Shown: one piece after another, positions 37,875 through 48,380 of the stretch
How the letters are laid out: each line of letters begins with the position of its first letter
Position numbering within the stretch: position 1 is the stretch's first letter
Assembly (NCBI GenBank): GCA_002689995.1
Contig: NZIV01000063.1
Span: 145,010-209,009, forward strand
Direction of reading: 5' to 3'
Length of the DNA: 64,000 nt
Source of the DNA: Fidelibacterota bacterium
GTDB taxonomy: Bacteria > Fidelibacterota > Marinisomatia > SCGC-AAA003-L08 > GCA-2689995
Notes under the pieces: model-generated
Database searches by the model: none
Told to the model about the DNA's origin: nothing
What the model saw: only the letters and a program-made list of their open reading frames with translations
Program-made: the position numbers and the translations under genes

Positions 37875-39394
37875 TCATTAAGCAAATTTTAATATTTGTT
37901 GGTTCTTTTTTTATTGGTTGTACAAATTTATATGATGAAGATCAACTTACATTAGTACTTTTGGGTGATCCTAAAAATTTAGATCCGGCTTATGCAACTG
38001 ATGTTCGTTCAGGACAATTAATAACATTAATGTATGATAATCTTGTTAAATATGGACATGGATTAGAATTAAATCCTGCATTAGCTAAATATTGGTCAAT
38101 ATCTGATGATGGTTTAGAATATACATTTCATTTGAGAGATTCGGTAAAGTTTCAATCAGGTCAATTATTTAAAGCCAGTCATATTAAAACAAGTTTTGAA
38201 AGAATTTTATGCCCTAAGATTAATTCAAGAAGATCATGGCTTTTTAAAAATGTTGTAGGAGCAGAAGATTATAAAATCAATAAGAGTAATCATGTTAAAG
38301 GATTTAAAGTTGAAAATGATTCTATATTTAAAATTTATCTAAAAAAACCATTTGCGCCCTTTTTAGGATTTTTAGCAATGCCATCCGCCTCTATTGTTTT
38401 AGTAGACGGAGAAAAATTAGTAGGTACTGGGCCTTGGATACAAAAAGAGTGGATTAGAGATGGCCATTTTTTATTTTTAGCAAATAAATTTTATTTTAAT
38501 GAAAAACCAAAATTAGATAAATTAAAAATTCGTATTTTACCCGAAGCACTTCCAAGAGTTGCTGAGTTTATCACGGGATATCTAGATATTATTGAAATTC
38601 CTAATGCAGAATTTGAATTATGGCAAAAGGATAAAGATTGGCAGGAAGAAATTCAATTAATTAATCAACTAAATATTTATTATATTGGATTAAATTGTTC
38701 TCGCCCTCCATTCAACGATATGAGAGTCCGACAGGCTATGAATCATGCAATTAATACTCAAAAAATTTTAGATACAATATTTGCTGGTAGAGGTCAAAAA
38801 GCAGGAGGACCTATTCCACCATCACTACTAGAGAGAAACGAAAACCCACAATTTGAGTATAATTTAGAGCTGGCAAAGCAATTATTATCTGAATCTGGAT
38901 ATGAAGATGGATTTGAGGTTGAACTGTGGCAAAGTCAATCTAAAGAACTTTTTCAAATAACAGAAATTATTCAGCATCAATTAAATGAGATTGGAATTAC
39001 AGTAAGAATTATTCGGAATGATTGGAATATGTATTCTGATGCAGTAAAAAAAGGAATTCCAGATATGTATTATCGATCATGGTGGGCAGACTATCCAGAT
39101 GCGGAAAATTTTCTCGCTCCACTTTTTGAGTCTGAAATTAGTAAAAAAAGATGGACAAGGTATGAAAACTCTGATTTGGATAAAATGATTAGAGAGCTTC
39201 AAATTGAAACTAAAAATGAGAATCGTATTAAAATTGCAAGGAAAGCAAATGATTTATTAAAAAATGAAGCACCTTGGATATATTTATGGCATATGCAAAG
39301 CGCCGTAATTGCTCAGAAAAGAATAAAAAATTGGGAGCCTTCTATCATGTTTAATGCAGAAAAATATAATAATGTATCTAAAGGCAATTCTTAA
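37844..39394 (+). CDS. Solute-binding lipoprotein, ABC family 5 (peptide/nickel type)
   Basis: The 516-residue protein has a lipoprotein signal (GSFFIGCTN), then a family-5 extracellular solute-binding fold (LGDPKNLDPAYATD, AKYWSISDDGLEYTFHLR, VRQAMNHAINTQKI). Such proteins feed oligopeptide or nickel importers, but no permeases are in the window. The ATG at 37844 overlaps the exporter gene by 31 bp; I see no ribosome-binding box for it, so translation may depend on the upstream gene. Confidence 0.9.
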   Translation: MANSDWRKILIIKQILIFVGSFFIGCTNLYDEDQLTLVLLGDPKNLDPAYATDVRSGQLITLMYDNLVKYGHGLELNPALAKYWSISDDGLEYTFHLRDSVKFQSGQLFKASHIKTSFERILCPKINSRRSWLFKNVVGAEDYKINKSNHVKGFKVENDSIFKIYLKKPFAPFLGFLAMPSASIVLVDGEKLVGTGPWIQKEWIRDGHFLFLANKFYFNEKPKLDKLKIRILPEALPRVAEFITGYLDIIEIPNAEFELWQKDKDWQEEIQLINQLNIYYIGLNCSRPPFNDMRVRQAMNHAINTQKILDTIFAGRGQKAGGPIPPSLLERNENPQFEYNLELAKQLLSESGYEDGFEVELWQSQSKELFQITEIIQHQLNEIGITVRIIRNDWNMYSDAVKKGIPDMYYRSWWADYPDAENFLAPLFESEISKKRWTRYENSDLDKMIRELQIETKNENRIKIARKANDLLKNEAPWIYLWHMQSAVIAQKRIKNWEPSIMFNAEKYNNVSKGNS

Positions 39395-39428
39395 ATTATA
39401 GAGCAATAATTAAAATAATATTTAAAAT

Positions 39429-40310
39429 TTGAAAAATACAATTCATATTTGGCTTTTAGCCTTTAGATTAAAAACTCTACCTGCTGCAATTGCTCCAATA
39501 ATTATTGGATTATGTTATGCGTATCAATCTGGCACATTTAAACCTATTATTGCAACTTTTACATTTATTGCAGCCATATTAATACAAATTGGAGCTAATC
39601 TTGCAAATGATGTATTTGATTTTGAAAAAGGCACCGATACAGAAGAAAGACTTGGTCCAAAGCGTGTAACACAGGCAGGATTATTACATCCTCAGCAAGT
39701 AAAAAATGCTATGATAATAATATTTTCTTTCGCCCTTTTAATTGGCTATTATTTATCATGGGTTGGTGGCTGGCCTATTGTCCTAATTGGTAGTTTAGCT
39801 ATTATATCTGGTATAGCCTATACTGGAGGACCTTTTCCACTTGGTTATAATGGATTAGGTGATTTATTTGTATTTATATTTTTTGGAATTTTAGCTGTAC
39901 CAGGGACTTATTATTTACAGGGAGGGGCTTTTTTTGACTCTATTGCAATTATTCTTGGAGCTACAATGGGATTAATGGCAGACTGTATTTTAATTGTCAA
40001 TAATATACGAGATGCAGATATTGATATAAAGACTGGTAAAAGAACTTTAGCAGTTATTTACGGAAAAACCAATTCTAAAATACAATATTCAATCTTTTCA
40101 GTTATTCCTTATTTATTACCATTTTGGATTTTCAACTATGTTATCCCAAAGCTTGCAATATTCATAGTATTGTTTAGCTTACCGATTTGTATTCATAATA
40201 TAATGGATATTTGGAAAAAATCTGGTAAATCTTTGAATTTAGTATTGACAAATACTGCTCGTCTTCAATTTATTTATACCATATTATTAGCAATTGGAAT
40301 TATAATTTGA
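39429..40310 (+). CDS. menA: 1,4-dihydroxy-2-naphthoate polyprenyltransferase
   Basis: UbiA-family membrane enzyme that attaches the isoprenoid tail to form demethylmenaquinone. The 293 residues show eight or nine helices and the two Asp-rich sites: [14 protein letters not shown] near 62-76 and [19 protein letters not shown] near 190-205. The start is TTG 39429. The downstream menC starts inside its stop codon and menE follows, so this is a short menaquinone operon. Confidence 0.93.
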   Translation: MKNTIHIWLLAFRLKTLPAAIAPIIIGLCYAYQSGTFKPIIATFTFIAAILIQIGANLANDVFDFEKGTDTEERLGPKRVTQAGLLHPQQVKNAMIIIFSFALLIGYYLSWVGGWPIVLIGSLAIISGIAYTGGPFPLGYNGLGDLFVFIFFGILAVPGTYYLQGGAFFDSIAIILGATMGLMADCILIVNNIRDADIDIKTGKRTLAVIYGKTNSKIQYSIFSVIPYLLPFWIFNYVIPKLAIFIVLFSLPICIHNIMDIWKKSGKSLNLVLTNTARLQFIYTILLAIGIII

Positions 40311-41350
40311 TAGTATCTGGAATAAAGTTTAGACCATATAGAATTAGATTTAAAAATGTATTTAATACGGCAATAAATAAATATGAATTTCGTGAAGGTA
40401 TAATTATTGAAATTCAATCTGATAATATTTCTGGTTTTGGCGAAACTGCACCATTGCCAAACTTTTCAAATGAAAATTTAACTGATTCTCGTCATTGTTT
40501 AGAAGGCTTTCATCTTGCATTAGAAGGAATAAACGAAGAATTTAGTCTTGAAGATTTACTCCTTTTAGCAAATGCTCAATCATTTAATAATCCATCTGCT
40601 TTATATGGTCTTGAAACAGCAATTTATGATTTATATTCAAAAAAAAATAAAATTCCTTTTTGGAAAATATTTAGAGAATCTGTTCCTCAACAAGTTTTAG
40701 TAAATGGTTTGGAAAATGATATTGATAAAGATATTAAATTTAATGTTTATAAAATAAAATTGTTAAATACTAATATATTTGATTTAAAAGAAAAAATCAA
40801 TAAAATACAGGATAAAATAGGATTTGATTGTAAAATTAGAATTGATGCAAATGGTAGTTTAAATTTAGTCCGTGCAATTCGTATATGTAAAGAATTAGAA
40901 GAATATAATATTGATTATATCGAACAGCCCTTACCACCAAAAGAATTAGAGGATATGGCAGAATTACGACTTCATACAGATATACCAATTGCCGTGGATG
41001 AGTCTTTAATTAATTTAGAATCTGCAAAAAAAATTATCGACTATCAATCTGCAGATATTTTCGTTATCAAACCTATGCTGGTAGGTAGTTATGAATCTTG
41101 TTTAGAAATAATAAAAATTGGTAATGAAAATCAAATTAGTACAGTGATTACCACAACTTTAGGAACAGAAATAGAGCGTCATTCTTGTATTAACTTATCA
41201 TTTATTGGGAACTTAAAACTACCATGTGGACTAGCAACTGCAAACTTATTGGAAAATAATATCATTAAGACTCCAATAACTAAGTCAATAATTTCAAAGC
41301 CAATTGAAAGTGGGTTAGGAGTAGTACCTACTTTAATCCCCTATTTATGA
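40307..41350 (+). CDS. menC: o-Succinylbenzoate synthase
   Basis: Enolase-superfamily enzyme that dehydrates SHCHC to o-succinylbenzoate. The 347-residue protein carries the expected catalytic and metal-ligand residues: Lys in YKIKLL, Asp in IDANGS, Glu in IEQPLPP, Asp in VDESL and the second Lys in VIKPMLV. The start is TTG 40307, with a 4-bp overlap of the menA stop. It overlaps menE by 4 bp (ATGA type). Confidence 0.9.
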   Translation: MIVSGIKFRPYRIRFKNVFNTAINKYEFREGIIIEIQSDNISGFGETAPLPNFSNENLTDSRHCLEGFHLALEGINEEFSLEDLLLLANAQSFNNPSALYGLETAIYDLYSKKNKIPFWKIFRESVPQQVLVNGLENDIDKDIKFNVYKIKLLNTNIFDLKEKINKIQDKIGFDCKIRIDANGSLNLVRAIRICKELEEYNIDYIEQPLPPKELEDMAELRLHTDIPIAVDESLINLESAKKIIDYQSADIFVIKPMLVGSYESCLEIIKIGNENQISTVITTTLGTEIERHSCINLSFIGNLKLPCGLATANLLENNIIKTPITKSIISKPIESGLGVVPTLIPYL

Positions 41351-42771
41351 TTCAATTTATCACAGAAAACTTAGAAAAAAATCCAAATTTAACATTTGTT
41401 GAATTTTCAAATAGAAAATATAGTTATGAAGAATTTTTTTACCAAGTTATACATTCGGCTAGAATATTAAATAGTTATGAAATTCCACATCGAAATCTAA
41501 TTGGAATACAAATTGAAAACAATCTTGAATTTTTAATTCAATGGTTTGCTTGTAATTTTTTAGGTTTAACTTCTGTTCTTTTAAATCCAAAAGCATATGG
41601 TGAGGAACTTCAGAAATATATTGAATCTGTCCAACTAAAAACACTTATCACAAATCGAAAATCGATCGACCAATTAAGTAATTATAAATTAGATTTGATT
41701 TTTATTGAGGATTCTCCTTCAATCTCATTATGTGGAAATGAATTAAATAAATTTAATTGGAGTGTTGATGATGTAGTTACAATTATTTTTACGAGTGGAA
41801 GCGATGGTATCCCCAAGCCAGTTGAATTAACAATATCAAATTTTACTTCATCATTTTATAGTTGGAATAGTGAAATTCAATTTGTAAATGATAAGATTAT
41901 TAATTTTTTACCATTACATCATATTTCTGGAATTTCACCAATTTTTCGTGGATTATTAAGTAAAACTCCAATTCATTTAATAAATAAATTTCAAATAAAT
42001 AAATTTATTAATTATTGCAAAATAAATCATCCTACAATTGTAAGTATGGTTCCAACAGTTATTTATAAGTTACTCAAGACGAAAGAAGGTATTGATTGCT
42101 TAAATTCTTTTAAAATGATTTTAGTTGGAGGGGGACCATCATCAAAAAATATTTTAAAAACTTGTTTAAAGCATGATATTAATATTTTTATCACTTACGG
42201 TATGACAGAAACTTGCTCAGGTATATCTGGTTTTTGGATTAAAAATAATAAAGATAAATTAGATTCTGTAGGAAAACCATTAAAAGATGTAGTGATAACT
42301 ACCAAATATACATCAGAAGAATTTTCACAAATTTGTATTAAAGGAAATATGGTTGCAAAAGGTTACTTTAAAAATAATAAATTTAATTATCAATTTAATT
42401 CAGATGATTATGGTAAATATGATATAGATGGATTTTTATATTTAAAACCACTTAGAAATGATAAAATTATCAGTGGCGGTGAAAATGTTAATCCAATTGA
42501 TGTTGAAAATGTTATTTTAGAAATATCTGGAATTATTGGTTGTTGTGTGGTTGGTATTGAAGATGAAGTATGGGGAGAAAAAATTATTGCTTTTATTACA
42601 AGAAAAAAAAATATCGAGGAATCTTTAGTTTTGAAACATTGTAAAAAGAGATTATTAGATTTTAAAATTCCAAAAAAAATAATCTTTTGTGTAGATTTAC
42701 CTCAAAATGAACTTGGGAAAATAAATAGAAAACTAGCTAAAAAATTAATTATAAATTCCGAACACATCTAA
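41347..42771 (+). CDS. menE: o-Succinylbenzoate-CoA ligase
   Basis: AMP-forming acyl-CoA synthetase of the ANL family. The 474-residue protein has the P-loop IFTSGSDGIPKPVELT, the A5 motif YGMTETCSG, the A8-like DNDKIISGGENVNPIDVE region and the A10 Lys in LPQNELGKINRKLAKK. Position after menA-menC supports o-succinylbenzoate as the substrate. Its 3' end overlaps the next convergent gene by 23 bp. Confidence 0.9.
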   Translation: MIQFITENLEKNPNLTFVEFSNRKYSYEEFFYQVIHSARILNSYEIPHRNLIGIQIENNLEFLIQWFACNFLGLTSVLLNPKAYGEELQKYIESVQLKTLITNRKSIDQLSNYKLDLIFIEDSPSISLCGNELNKFNWSVDDVVTIIFTSGSDGIPKPVELTISNFTSSFYSWNSEIQFVNDKIINFLPLHHISGISPIFRGLLSKTPIHLINKFQINKFINYCKINHPTIVSMVPTVIYKLLKTKEGIDCLNSFKMILVGGGPSSKNILKTCLKHDINIFITYGMTETCSGISGFWIKNNKDKLDSVGKPLKDVVITTKYTSEEFSQICIKGNMVAKGYFKNNKFNYQFNSDDYGKYDIDGFLYLKPLRNDKIISGGENVNPIDVENVILEISGIIGCCVVGIEDEVWGEKIIAFITRKKNIEESLVLKHCKKRLLDFKIPKKIIFCVDLPQNELGKINRKLAKKLIINSEHI

Positions 42772-43852
42772 AGCCATAGTGTTCTCTCAGATATTGTGCA
42801 AAAGATGTTGTTTCGCTGATAGTCGTCTGAGTAAAAGATAGGTTTTGGTAAGATCCACCTTTTAATACATAACCTTCACCAATAATATAATCTGTTGACC
42901 ATTCCCAAACATTACCAGCCATATCATATGCACCAAATGGTGATTTACTATCAAAATTTCCATTCATACCATTAAAATATCCTACTGGAGTTGTTCCTGG
43001 CTCCCAGGGATCTTCAGACTCATCAAAGTTTGAATGGATTTCATTATTATAATTACCCCAAGGATAAATATATCCTGAAACACCGCGAGCAACTTTCTCC
43101 CATTCTGCTACTGAAGGAAGTCTCATTTTATAATTCTCTGCAAAAGCTTTCGCTCCATACCAAGAGACACCAGTTATTGGATGCTTATTATAAGACGAGT
43201 CCATTGCAATGAATTGATTTTCTTCCATAGTAATTGCGCCTAAGTGATATAAGTTAGAAGAATCACCCCACGCTATAAAATCTCTCATTGTACCATCAAC
43301 TAATCCTCGAATCTTATTATCAGAAATCATAATTTCTTCAGATTCAAATGCCTCATTTAAATAAATCAAATATTGCTCTAAAGTGACTGGATACGTCATC
43401 ATTTGGTAGTCATAAGAAATTTGAGATTGAACATTATCTGAATCTAAATATACTCCAGAGGGTATATTAATAAAGTCTAATGTGTTATCTACAAAGATTT
43501 CAATTTCAGTAGAAAATCCTTCATTACCAAATTCATCCTCTCCTACTCCTTGTATAATTATACTTCCTGGTTCATAATTAATAACATCTAGCATAAAGTA
43601 AAATATATTTGGGGTAGTAAATTCAGTAGACATAATATGTTCATTAATGAAACCATTTCCAAATATTCGCAAGTTCATTTTGAATACTTGAGATTTATCA
43701 CTTACTTCAAATCGAATTTCAACAGAGTCAGAGGCAACATATCCAGCCTCAGGATAAATTAATGAGACAAAAGGACCGTCAACGTCTTGGTTGAAACTAT
43801 CGCCACATCCATAGAAAAATAGAATAGAAAAGATTGATAAAAATTTATTCAA
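42749..43852 (-). CDS. Lipoprotein with FGE-sulfatase fold lacking the catalytic cysteines
   Basis: The 367-residue product has a lipoprotein signal with FFYGCG, an N-terminal Ig-like region (about 30-125) and a C-terminal SUMF1/FGE fold (about 130-367). FGE-fold markers are WYGAKAFAENYKMRLPSVAEWEKVARG, YPWGN, and GAYDMAGNVWEWSTD, with a final YGFRCVRN. The paired cysteines of true formylglycine-generating enzymes, which precede this last motif, are absent here (segment GSYQNLSFTQTTIS). It may be a structural protein such as GldJ/GldK. It overlaps menE. Confidence 0.85.
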   Translation of the reverse strand: MNKFLSIFSILFFYGCGDSFNQDVDGPFVSLIYPEAGYVASDSVEIRFEVSDKSQVFKMNLRIFGNGFINEHIMSTEFTTPNIFYFMLDVINYEPGSIIIQGVGEDEFGNEGFSTEIEIFVDNTLDFINIPSGVYLDSDNVQSQISYDYQMMTYPVTLEQYLIYLNEAFESEEIMISDNKIRGLVDGTMRDFIAWGDSSNLYHLGAITMEENQFIAMDSSYNKHPITGVSWYGAKAFAENYKMRLPSVAEWEKVARGVSGYIYPWGNYNNEIHSNFDESEDPWEPGTTPVGYFNGMNGNFDSKSPFGAYDMAGNVWEWSTDYIIGEGYVLKGGSYQNLSFTQTTISETTSFAQYLREHYGFRCVRNL

Positions 43853-43892
43853 AGTATATAATAATAATTTTTTAAGGTATCAAATTACGGAT

Positions 43893-45197
43893 TTATTTCT
43901 TAGGCAAAATACTTTTTTGTATGTATTTTTCAGTATACTTACGATAAAGCATTTTATGCCTATCAGACATATCTACTCGCTTACCATTTATATAGGCTAT
44001 TTCTACATTTGAGCGTATATCTAAAATATCTCCATCTGAAATAAATAATGTAGCTTCTTTTCCGGGTTCTAATGAACCAACTAAGTCTGCAATACCTAAG
44101 ATTTCTGCGGTTGATAGTGTTATTGAACGAATAGCTTCATCAGATAGTAAGCCAAATGAAGCAGCCATAGCAGCATGGTAAGGTAAATTTCTTAAGTGTG
44201 GCGTCTGGAAAGAACTAGTGCTATTTGAAATACAGAATTTTACTCCTGCTTCAAAAAGAACTTTAGGTGTTTTATAAGGTTGATCATAATCCTCGTATCT
44301 GCGCTTGGGGGTTGATAAAACAGATTCAAAAATTATAGGGATATCTTTTTCAACTAATAAATCTGTAACTCTCCAAGCATCTTTACCTCCTAAAATAATA
44401 ATTTCTATATCTTGGTTTTCAGCCCAATAAATACTTGATTCTATCTCTTTAACAGAGTTTGCTTTAATAATTAATGGAATCTCACCATTTATTACTTTTA
44501 ATAACGCTTGTAATCGAGGATTTGATTTAAAATTAAAACTAAATTTATCTAATTTATTATATGCTCGTGCAGAATTAAATATTTTATCAATTTCATTTAA
44601 GGCATTTTCACGAGTTTTTTCCTGCTCTTTGATTGATTTTTTATTCCAATGACTGAAATTTAAATCCATAGATGGCCAATTTAAATTCATTGCAATAGGG
44701 TGTTTCAAGGTACAATCTTCCCATGTCCAACCATCTAGTAACATCATAGATGATATACCTGGAATTCTTCCTGATTGTGGAATAACATGTGATAATAAAA
44801 TACCATTACTTCTTGAAACAGGTATAAGTTCAGAATCAGGGTGGTAACTAACATTAGCATTTACATTAGGATTAATTGAACCTGTTTCTGCATAATCACG
44901 AGTTGCTCTAACTGAATTTATCTCTTGCAAACCTAACGTAGAACCTGCAGAAATTAATCCAGGGTATATGTGTTTTTCTGAAACATCGATAATTTCTGTA
45001 TTTGCTGGAATATCAAGTCCATATCCGATAGCAATTATTTTACCATTATCAAAAAGTAAATCTGGTCCATAAATAGTTCCATCGCTTATAGTATGAATAA
45101 TACCATTTCTTAATAATATGGGGTTAGATTGTGTCGGTCCTGGAATTTGATTAGACGAAAATAAAACTGATATAATTATAGTTAATAACTTTTTCAT
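43893..45197 (-). CDS. Amidohydrolase-family protein, likely without the metal HxH motif
   Basis: The 434-residue protein has an N-terminal signal peptide (about 1-18) and the amidohydrolase fold with a composite beta domain. EKHIYPGLISAGSTLGLQ takes the place of the PGLIDxHxH motif, so the first two metal ligands are missing. The C-terminal part (TLSTAEILGIADLVGSLEPGKEATLFI) is the usual closing of the family. It overlaps the start of the next, longer homologue by 4 bp. It resembles the first half of that protein rather than the second. Confidence 0.82.
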   Translation of the reverse strand: MKKLLTIIISVLFSSNQIPGPTQSNPILLRNGIIHTISDGTIYGPDLLFDNGKIIAIGYGLDIPANTEIIDVSEKHIYPGLISAGSTLGLQEINSVRATRDYAETGSINPNVNANVSYHPDSELIPVSRSNGILLSHVIPQSGRIPGISSMMLLDGWTWEDCTLKHPIAMNLNWPSMDLNFSHWNKKSIKEQEKTRENALNEIDKIFNSARAYNKLDKFSFNFKSNPRLQALLKVINGEIPLIIKANSVKEIESSIYWAENQDIEIIILGGKDAWRVTDLLVEKDIPIIFESVLSTPKRRYEDYDQPYKTPKVLFEAGVKFCISNSTSSFQTPHLRNLPYHAAMAASFGLLSDEAIRSITLSTAEILGIADLVGSLEPGKEATLFISDGDILDIRSNVEIAYINGKRVDMSDRHKMLYRKYTEKYIQKSILPKK

Positions 45198-48100
45198 CGT
45201 TCAACTCCTTCCATACATCTGTGATTATGATGAGGCTGACCAGTATCAGGCTTTAAGTAGTTTTTGGTAGATGAATCTGCATTTTGTAAAATATACTGAA
45301 TTATTTCATTACGCCATCTTTTATCTCGGATTCTTAGTTTTTTATCTTCTTCAATTGAGAAATATTGAATTCCATCAATCCAAGTTTGTTCACATTTTGT
45401 CATCGTTGATAATGGATGCCCAGACCAAACTACAAAATCAGCTTCTTTTCCTATTTCTAAAGAGCCGACCCATTGATCCACACCAAGTTGGATAGCAGGA
45501 TTTATAGTAACGAATTTCAGAGCTTCTTGTTCGGAAACGCCACCATATTTTATTGCTTTTGCAGCCTCTAAATTCATTCTTCTTGCAAGTTCATCAGAGT
45601 CCGAATTGAAAGATACATTAACTCCCACGTTATGCATTAATGCACCATTATAAGGAATAGCATCAATTACTTCATATTTATATGCCCACCAATCACTAAA
45701 AGTAGAGGCCCCTGCTCCATGTTCGACTAATCTATCAGCTACTTTAAATCCTTCTAAAACATGTTGAAAAGTTCCAATAGTAAACCCATAATCCTCAGCA
45801 ACACGTGTTAACATTAGAATCTCATCTTGCCTATACGAATGACAGTGAATTTTTCTATCCCCGATTAAAACTTCTACTAATGCATCTAATTCTAAATCCC
45901 TTCTTGGAGGAATTAAATCAATTTCTATATTATTTTTAACTTTCTGATTGTAATTTTCCCATATTAATCTATATTCCGATGCTCTTTCAAAGGCATCTCT
46001 TAAGACTTGCTCAACCCCCATTCGAGTTTGTGGATATCTTGTTGTGTGATTATCACCCCAATTAGACTGTTTTACATTTTCACCAAGAGCAAATTTAATA
46101 CCCTCTGGGGCATTCTTATATAATAACTTTTCTGGATTTTCACCCCATTTTAATTTAATAACGGCATTTTGACCACCAATCGTATTGGCAGAACCATGTA
46201 AAATATTTACCATAGTTAGTCCACCAGCAAGTTCTCTATAAATTGCAATATCATCGCTATCTAAGACATCTTTAATTCTTACTTCAGATGTTATAGATTG
46301 CGTCCCTTCATTTATTGCAGATGCTGCTGAATGACTATGGCAGTCTATTAATCCTGGAGTAATATGCTTCCCTCTAGCATTAACAACTACTGCATTTTTT
46401 GGCGGAATAATATTTTTATTTATATTGTGAATTAATCCATTTCTAACCAATAAGTCAGTTTCATATAAAATACCTTTATCAGAACTAGTCCATATTGTTG
46501 CATTTTTAACAACTACTATTTGAGGTGTAGAATGTAATTTTTCTAAACCAAAAGCTCCTTCAGGAAAAACTGTAGGAATATCATACTGTTTATTTTTAAT
46601 AATTTTTTGATGTGTATCATCTTTACTATTTTTTTTTACTGCTTGCCAAGAAATTGAGTTACCATTTTTGTAGTTAAGAGTACCATTTAATTTATTTTTT
46701 AATAAATGACCTACAAATTGCGTTATACCATTAAATCCAATTGAATCAAGTTTACTTGTAAATGAAATTTGATTTTTTGAAAATTTTAAATTTTCAATTT
46801 GTATATCAATTCCATTAATTTTAAACTTCCCATTATTTTTTGAGATATGTAATTCACCAGAAAATTCTTTATTAAAAAATTCCCAGTCACCTCTGAATAA
46901 ATCAAAATTATTTTGTTTTAATTTTTTTTCTTCACCACCAATCCAAACAGCTTCGATTTTAGAGTGTGAATCAAAATAATCTCCATTTGTAATAATTAAA
47001 TTTGCTATAAATCCTGTTTTAATTTGCCCAATTTTATCTTGGAGACCTAATTTTTTAGCTGGAGAAATCGTCAACGCTTTTAGAGCGGATCGTTTTTTAA
47101 GCCCGTGCTTTTTTATCATTAAAATTAAATTCTTCCTAAAATCAGATTTTTTCTTTAAACCATCCATTGTAAATGCAAAATGGATATTATTATTTGCTAA
47201 AATCCCAGGATTTTTAGGTGCCATGACCCAATGTTTTAATTTCTCAGTGGAGTAATTTAATGCATCTCTATGGTTTGAAACATTTGGGACTGATTCAAAA
47301 TTAATAGGTAGTATAAAAAAAGAATTTAGTTTTTTAAATTCATTTAATCTTCTATACTCATATCCTTTTGATTTAATCCAAATATTTAAATTGAATTCAT
47401 TTGAAATATTAAAAGCTCTTAAAGTTGAAATTTCATCTCCAGTTTTAAATAAAAATGATCCATTTTTATTTAGATGAATTTTTAGTGATTCTAGAGCATT
47501 ATTTAATTCTACAGGATCATTTTTTTCAGAAAAATTATTATAAGTTTCAATAGCTCTTTTATACCATAGTGCGTCGTAAAATGTTTGTCTCATTAATGCA
47601 ATTGATCCTAATAATGAGCCTGGATATTGATTAGAATACCAACCGTGAGTTTCAAAAGCCATTACTTGAGTTGGCTTAATATTTAGTATTGTTTGCTTTG
47701 AATTTAATAGTTTAACACTTGAAAGACCTCTAAAAATACCTTCATTTGGTACAATATGTACAGCAGTGATTCCATTTTTATGAAAATTATTTTGATCACT
47801 TTTAGTAATATATTTTGAATTAATTGTAGAAAAGTCAGGGTGCACTTTGCTATTCCAGTGAGCTATCTGAGATGGATTAGAGTCTGGAGTAGCAACTTCA
47901 AACCATGCATCAATAAAGCCGGGATAAATAGTTTTACCAGTCATATCAATTTCATATGCATCTAATGGAATATTGATATTAACACCGACGTTTTCAACAC
48001 GTTCTCCTCTGATTATAATATGAGCATTTTCAATTAATTTATCAGGATTAATTTGGATTCTTGCATTTTTCAAAGCAAAAACATTTGGCTGACTCTCTTG

Positions 48101-48205
48101 TAAATTTAATACAGGTTCAATTTCTGCAAGTCCTGTATTACTAAAGATAAGTGCAACTAAAATATTACTAATATTTTTTAATATTTTTATCATAGAGTAA
48201 TTCAT
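45194..48205 (-). CDS. Double amidohydrolase-family fusion protein
   Basis: The 1003-residue protein is two amidohydrolase modules in tandem. In the first (about 40-410) the PGFIDAWFEVATPD segment lacks HxH, while the closing AKKLGLQDKIGQIKTGFIANLII is intact. A linker domain follows (about 420-545). In the second (about 560-985) PGLIDCHSHSA holds the HxH pair, HCHSYRQDEI and the SFNSDSDELARR motif supply further ligands, and NPAIQLGVDQWVGSLEIGKEADFVVW closes the domain. It has a signal peptide and is likely periplasmic. Substrate unknown; this is like imidazolonepropionase-related amidohydrolases. Confidence 0.85.
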   Translation of the reverse strand: MNYSMIKILKNISNILVALIFSNTGLAEIEPVLNLQESQPNVFALKNARIQINPDKLIENAHIIIRGERVENVGVNINIPLDAYEIDMTGKTIYPGFIDAWFEVATPDSNPSQIAHWNSKVHPDFSTINSKYITKSDQNNFHKNGITAVHIVPNEGIFRGLSSVKLLNSKQTILNIKPTQVMAFETHGWYSNQYPGSLLGSIALMRQTFYDALWYKRAIETYNNFSEKNDPVELNNALESLKIHLNKNGSFLFKTGDEISTLRAFNISNEFNLNIWIKSKGYEYRRLNEFKKLNSFFILPINFESVPNVSNHRDALNYSTEKLKHWVMAPKNPGILANNNIHFAFTMDGLKKKSDFRKNLILMIKKHGLKKRSALKALTISPAKKLGLQDKIGQIKTGFIANLIITNGDYFDSHSKIEAVWIGGEEKKLKQNNFDLFRGDWEFFNKEFSGELHISKNNGKFKINGIDIQIENLKFSKNQISFTSKLDSIGFNGITQFVGHLLKNKLNGTLNYKNGNSISWQAVKKNSKDDTHQKIIKNKQYDIPTVFPEGAFGLEKLHSTPQIVVVKNATIWTSSDKGILYETDLLVRNGLIHNINKNIIPPKNAVVVNARGKHITPGLIDCHSHSAASAINEGTQSITSEVRIKDVLDSDDIAIYRELAGGLTMVNILHGSANTIGGQNAVIKLKWGENPEKLLYKNAPEGIKFALGENVKQSNWGDNHTTRYPQTRMGVEQVLRDAFERASEYRLIWENYNQKVKNNIEIDLIPPRRDLELDALVEVLIGDRKIHCHSYRQDEILMLTRVAEDYGFTIGTFQHVLEGFKVADRLVEHGAGASTFSDWWAYKYEVIDAIPYNGALMHNVGVNVSFNSDSDELARRMNLEAAKAIKYGGVSEQEALKFVTINPAIQLGVDQWVGSLEIGKEADFVVWSGHPLSTMTKCEQTWIDGIQYFSIEEDKKLRIRDKRWRNEIIQYILQNADSSTKNYLKPDTGQPHHNHRCMEGVER

Positions 48206-48380
48206 GTTATTTCAAATTTAGATTTAAATGCAGGTATAAATTTATAAATTTCAAAGATGTTGTACAAACAATGTTGAATTTAATATAGTTTTATTAAATT
48301 ATTTGTATTTTATAAATCTATTTCTTTTAAAAAAATACTAAAAACCAATAGATTCATACTACTGATATTTAGGATAAAAC

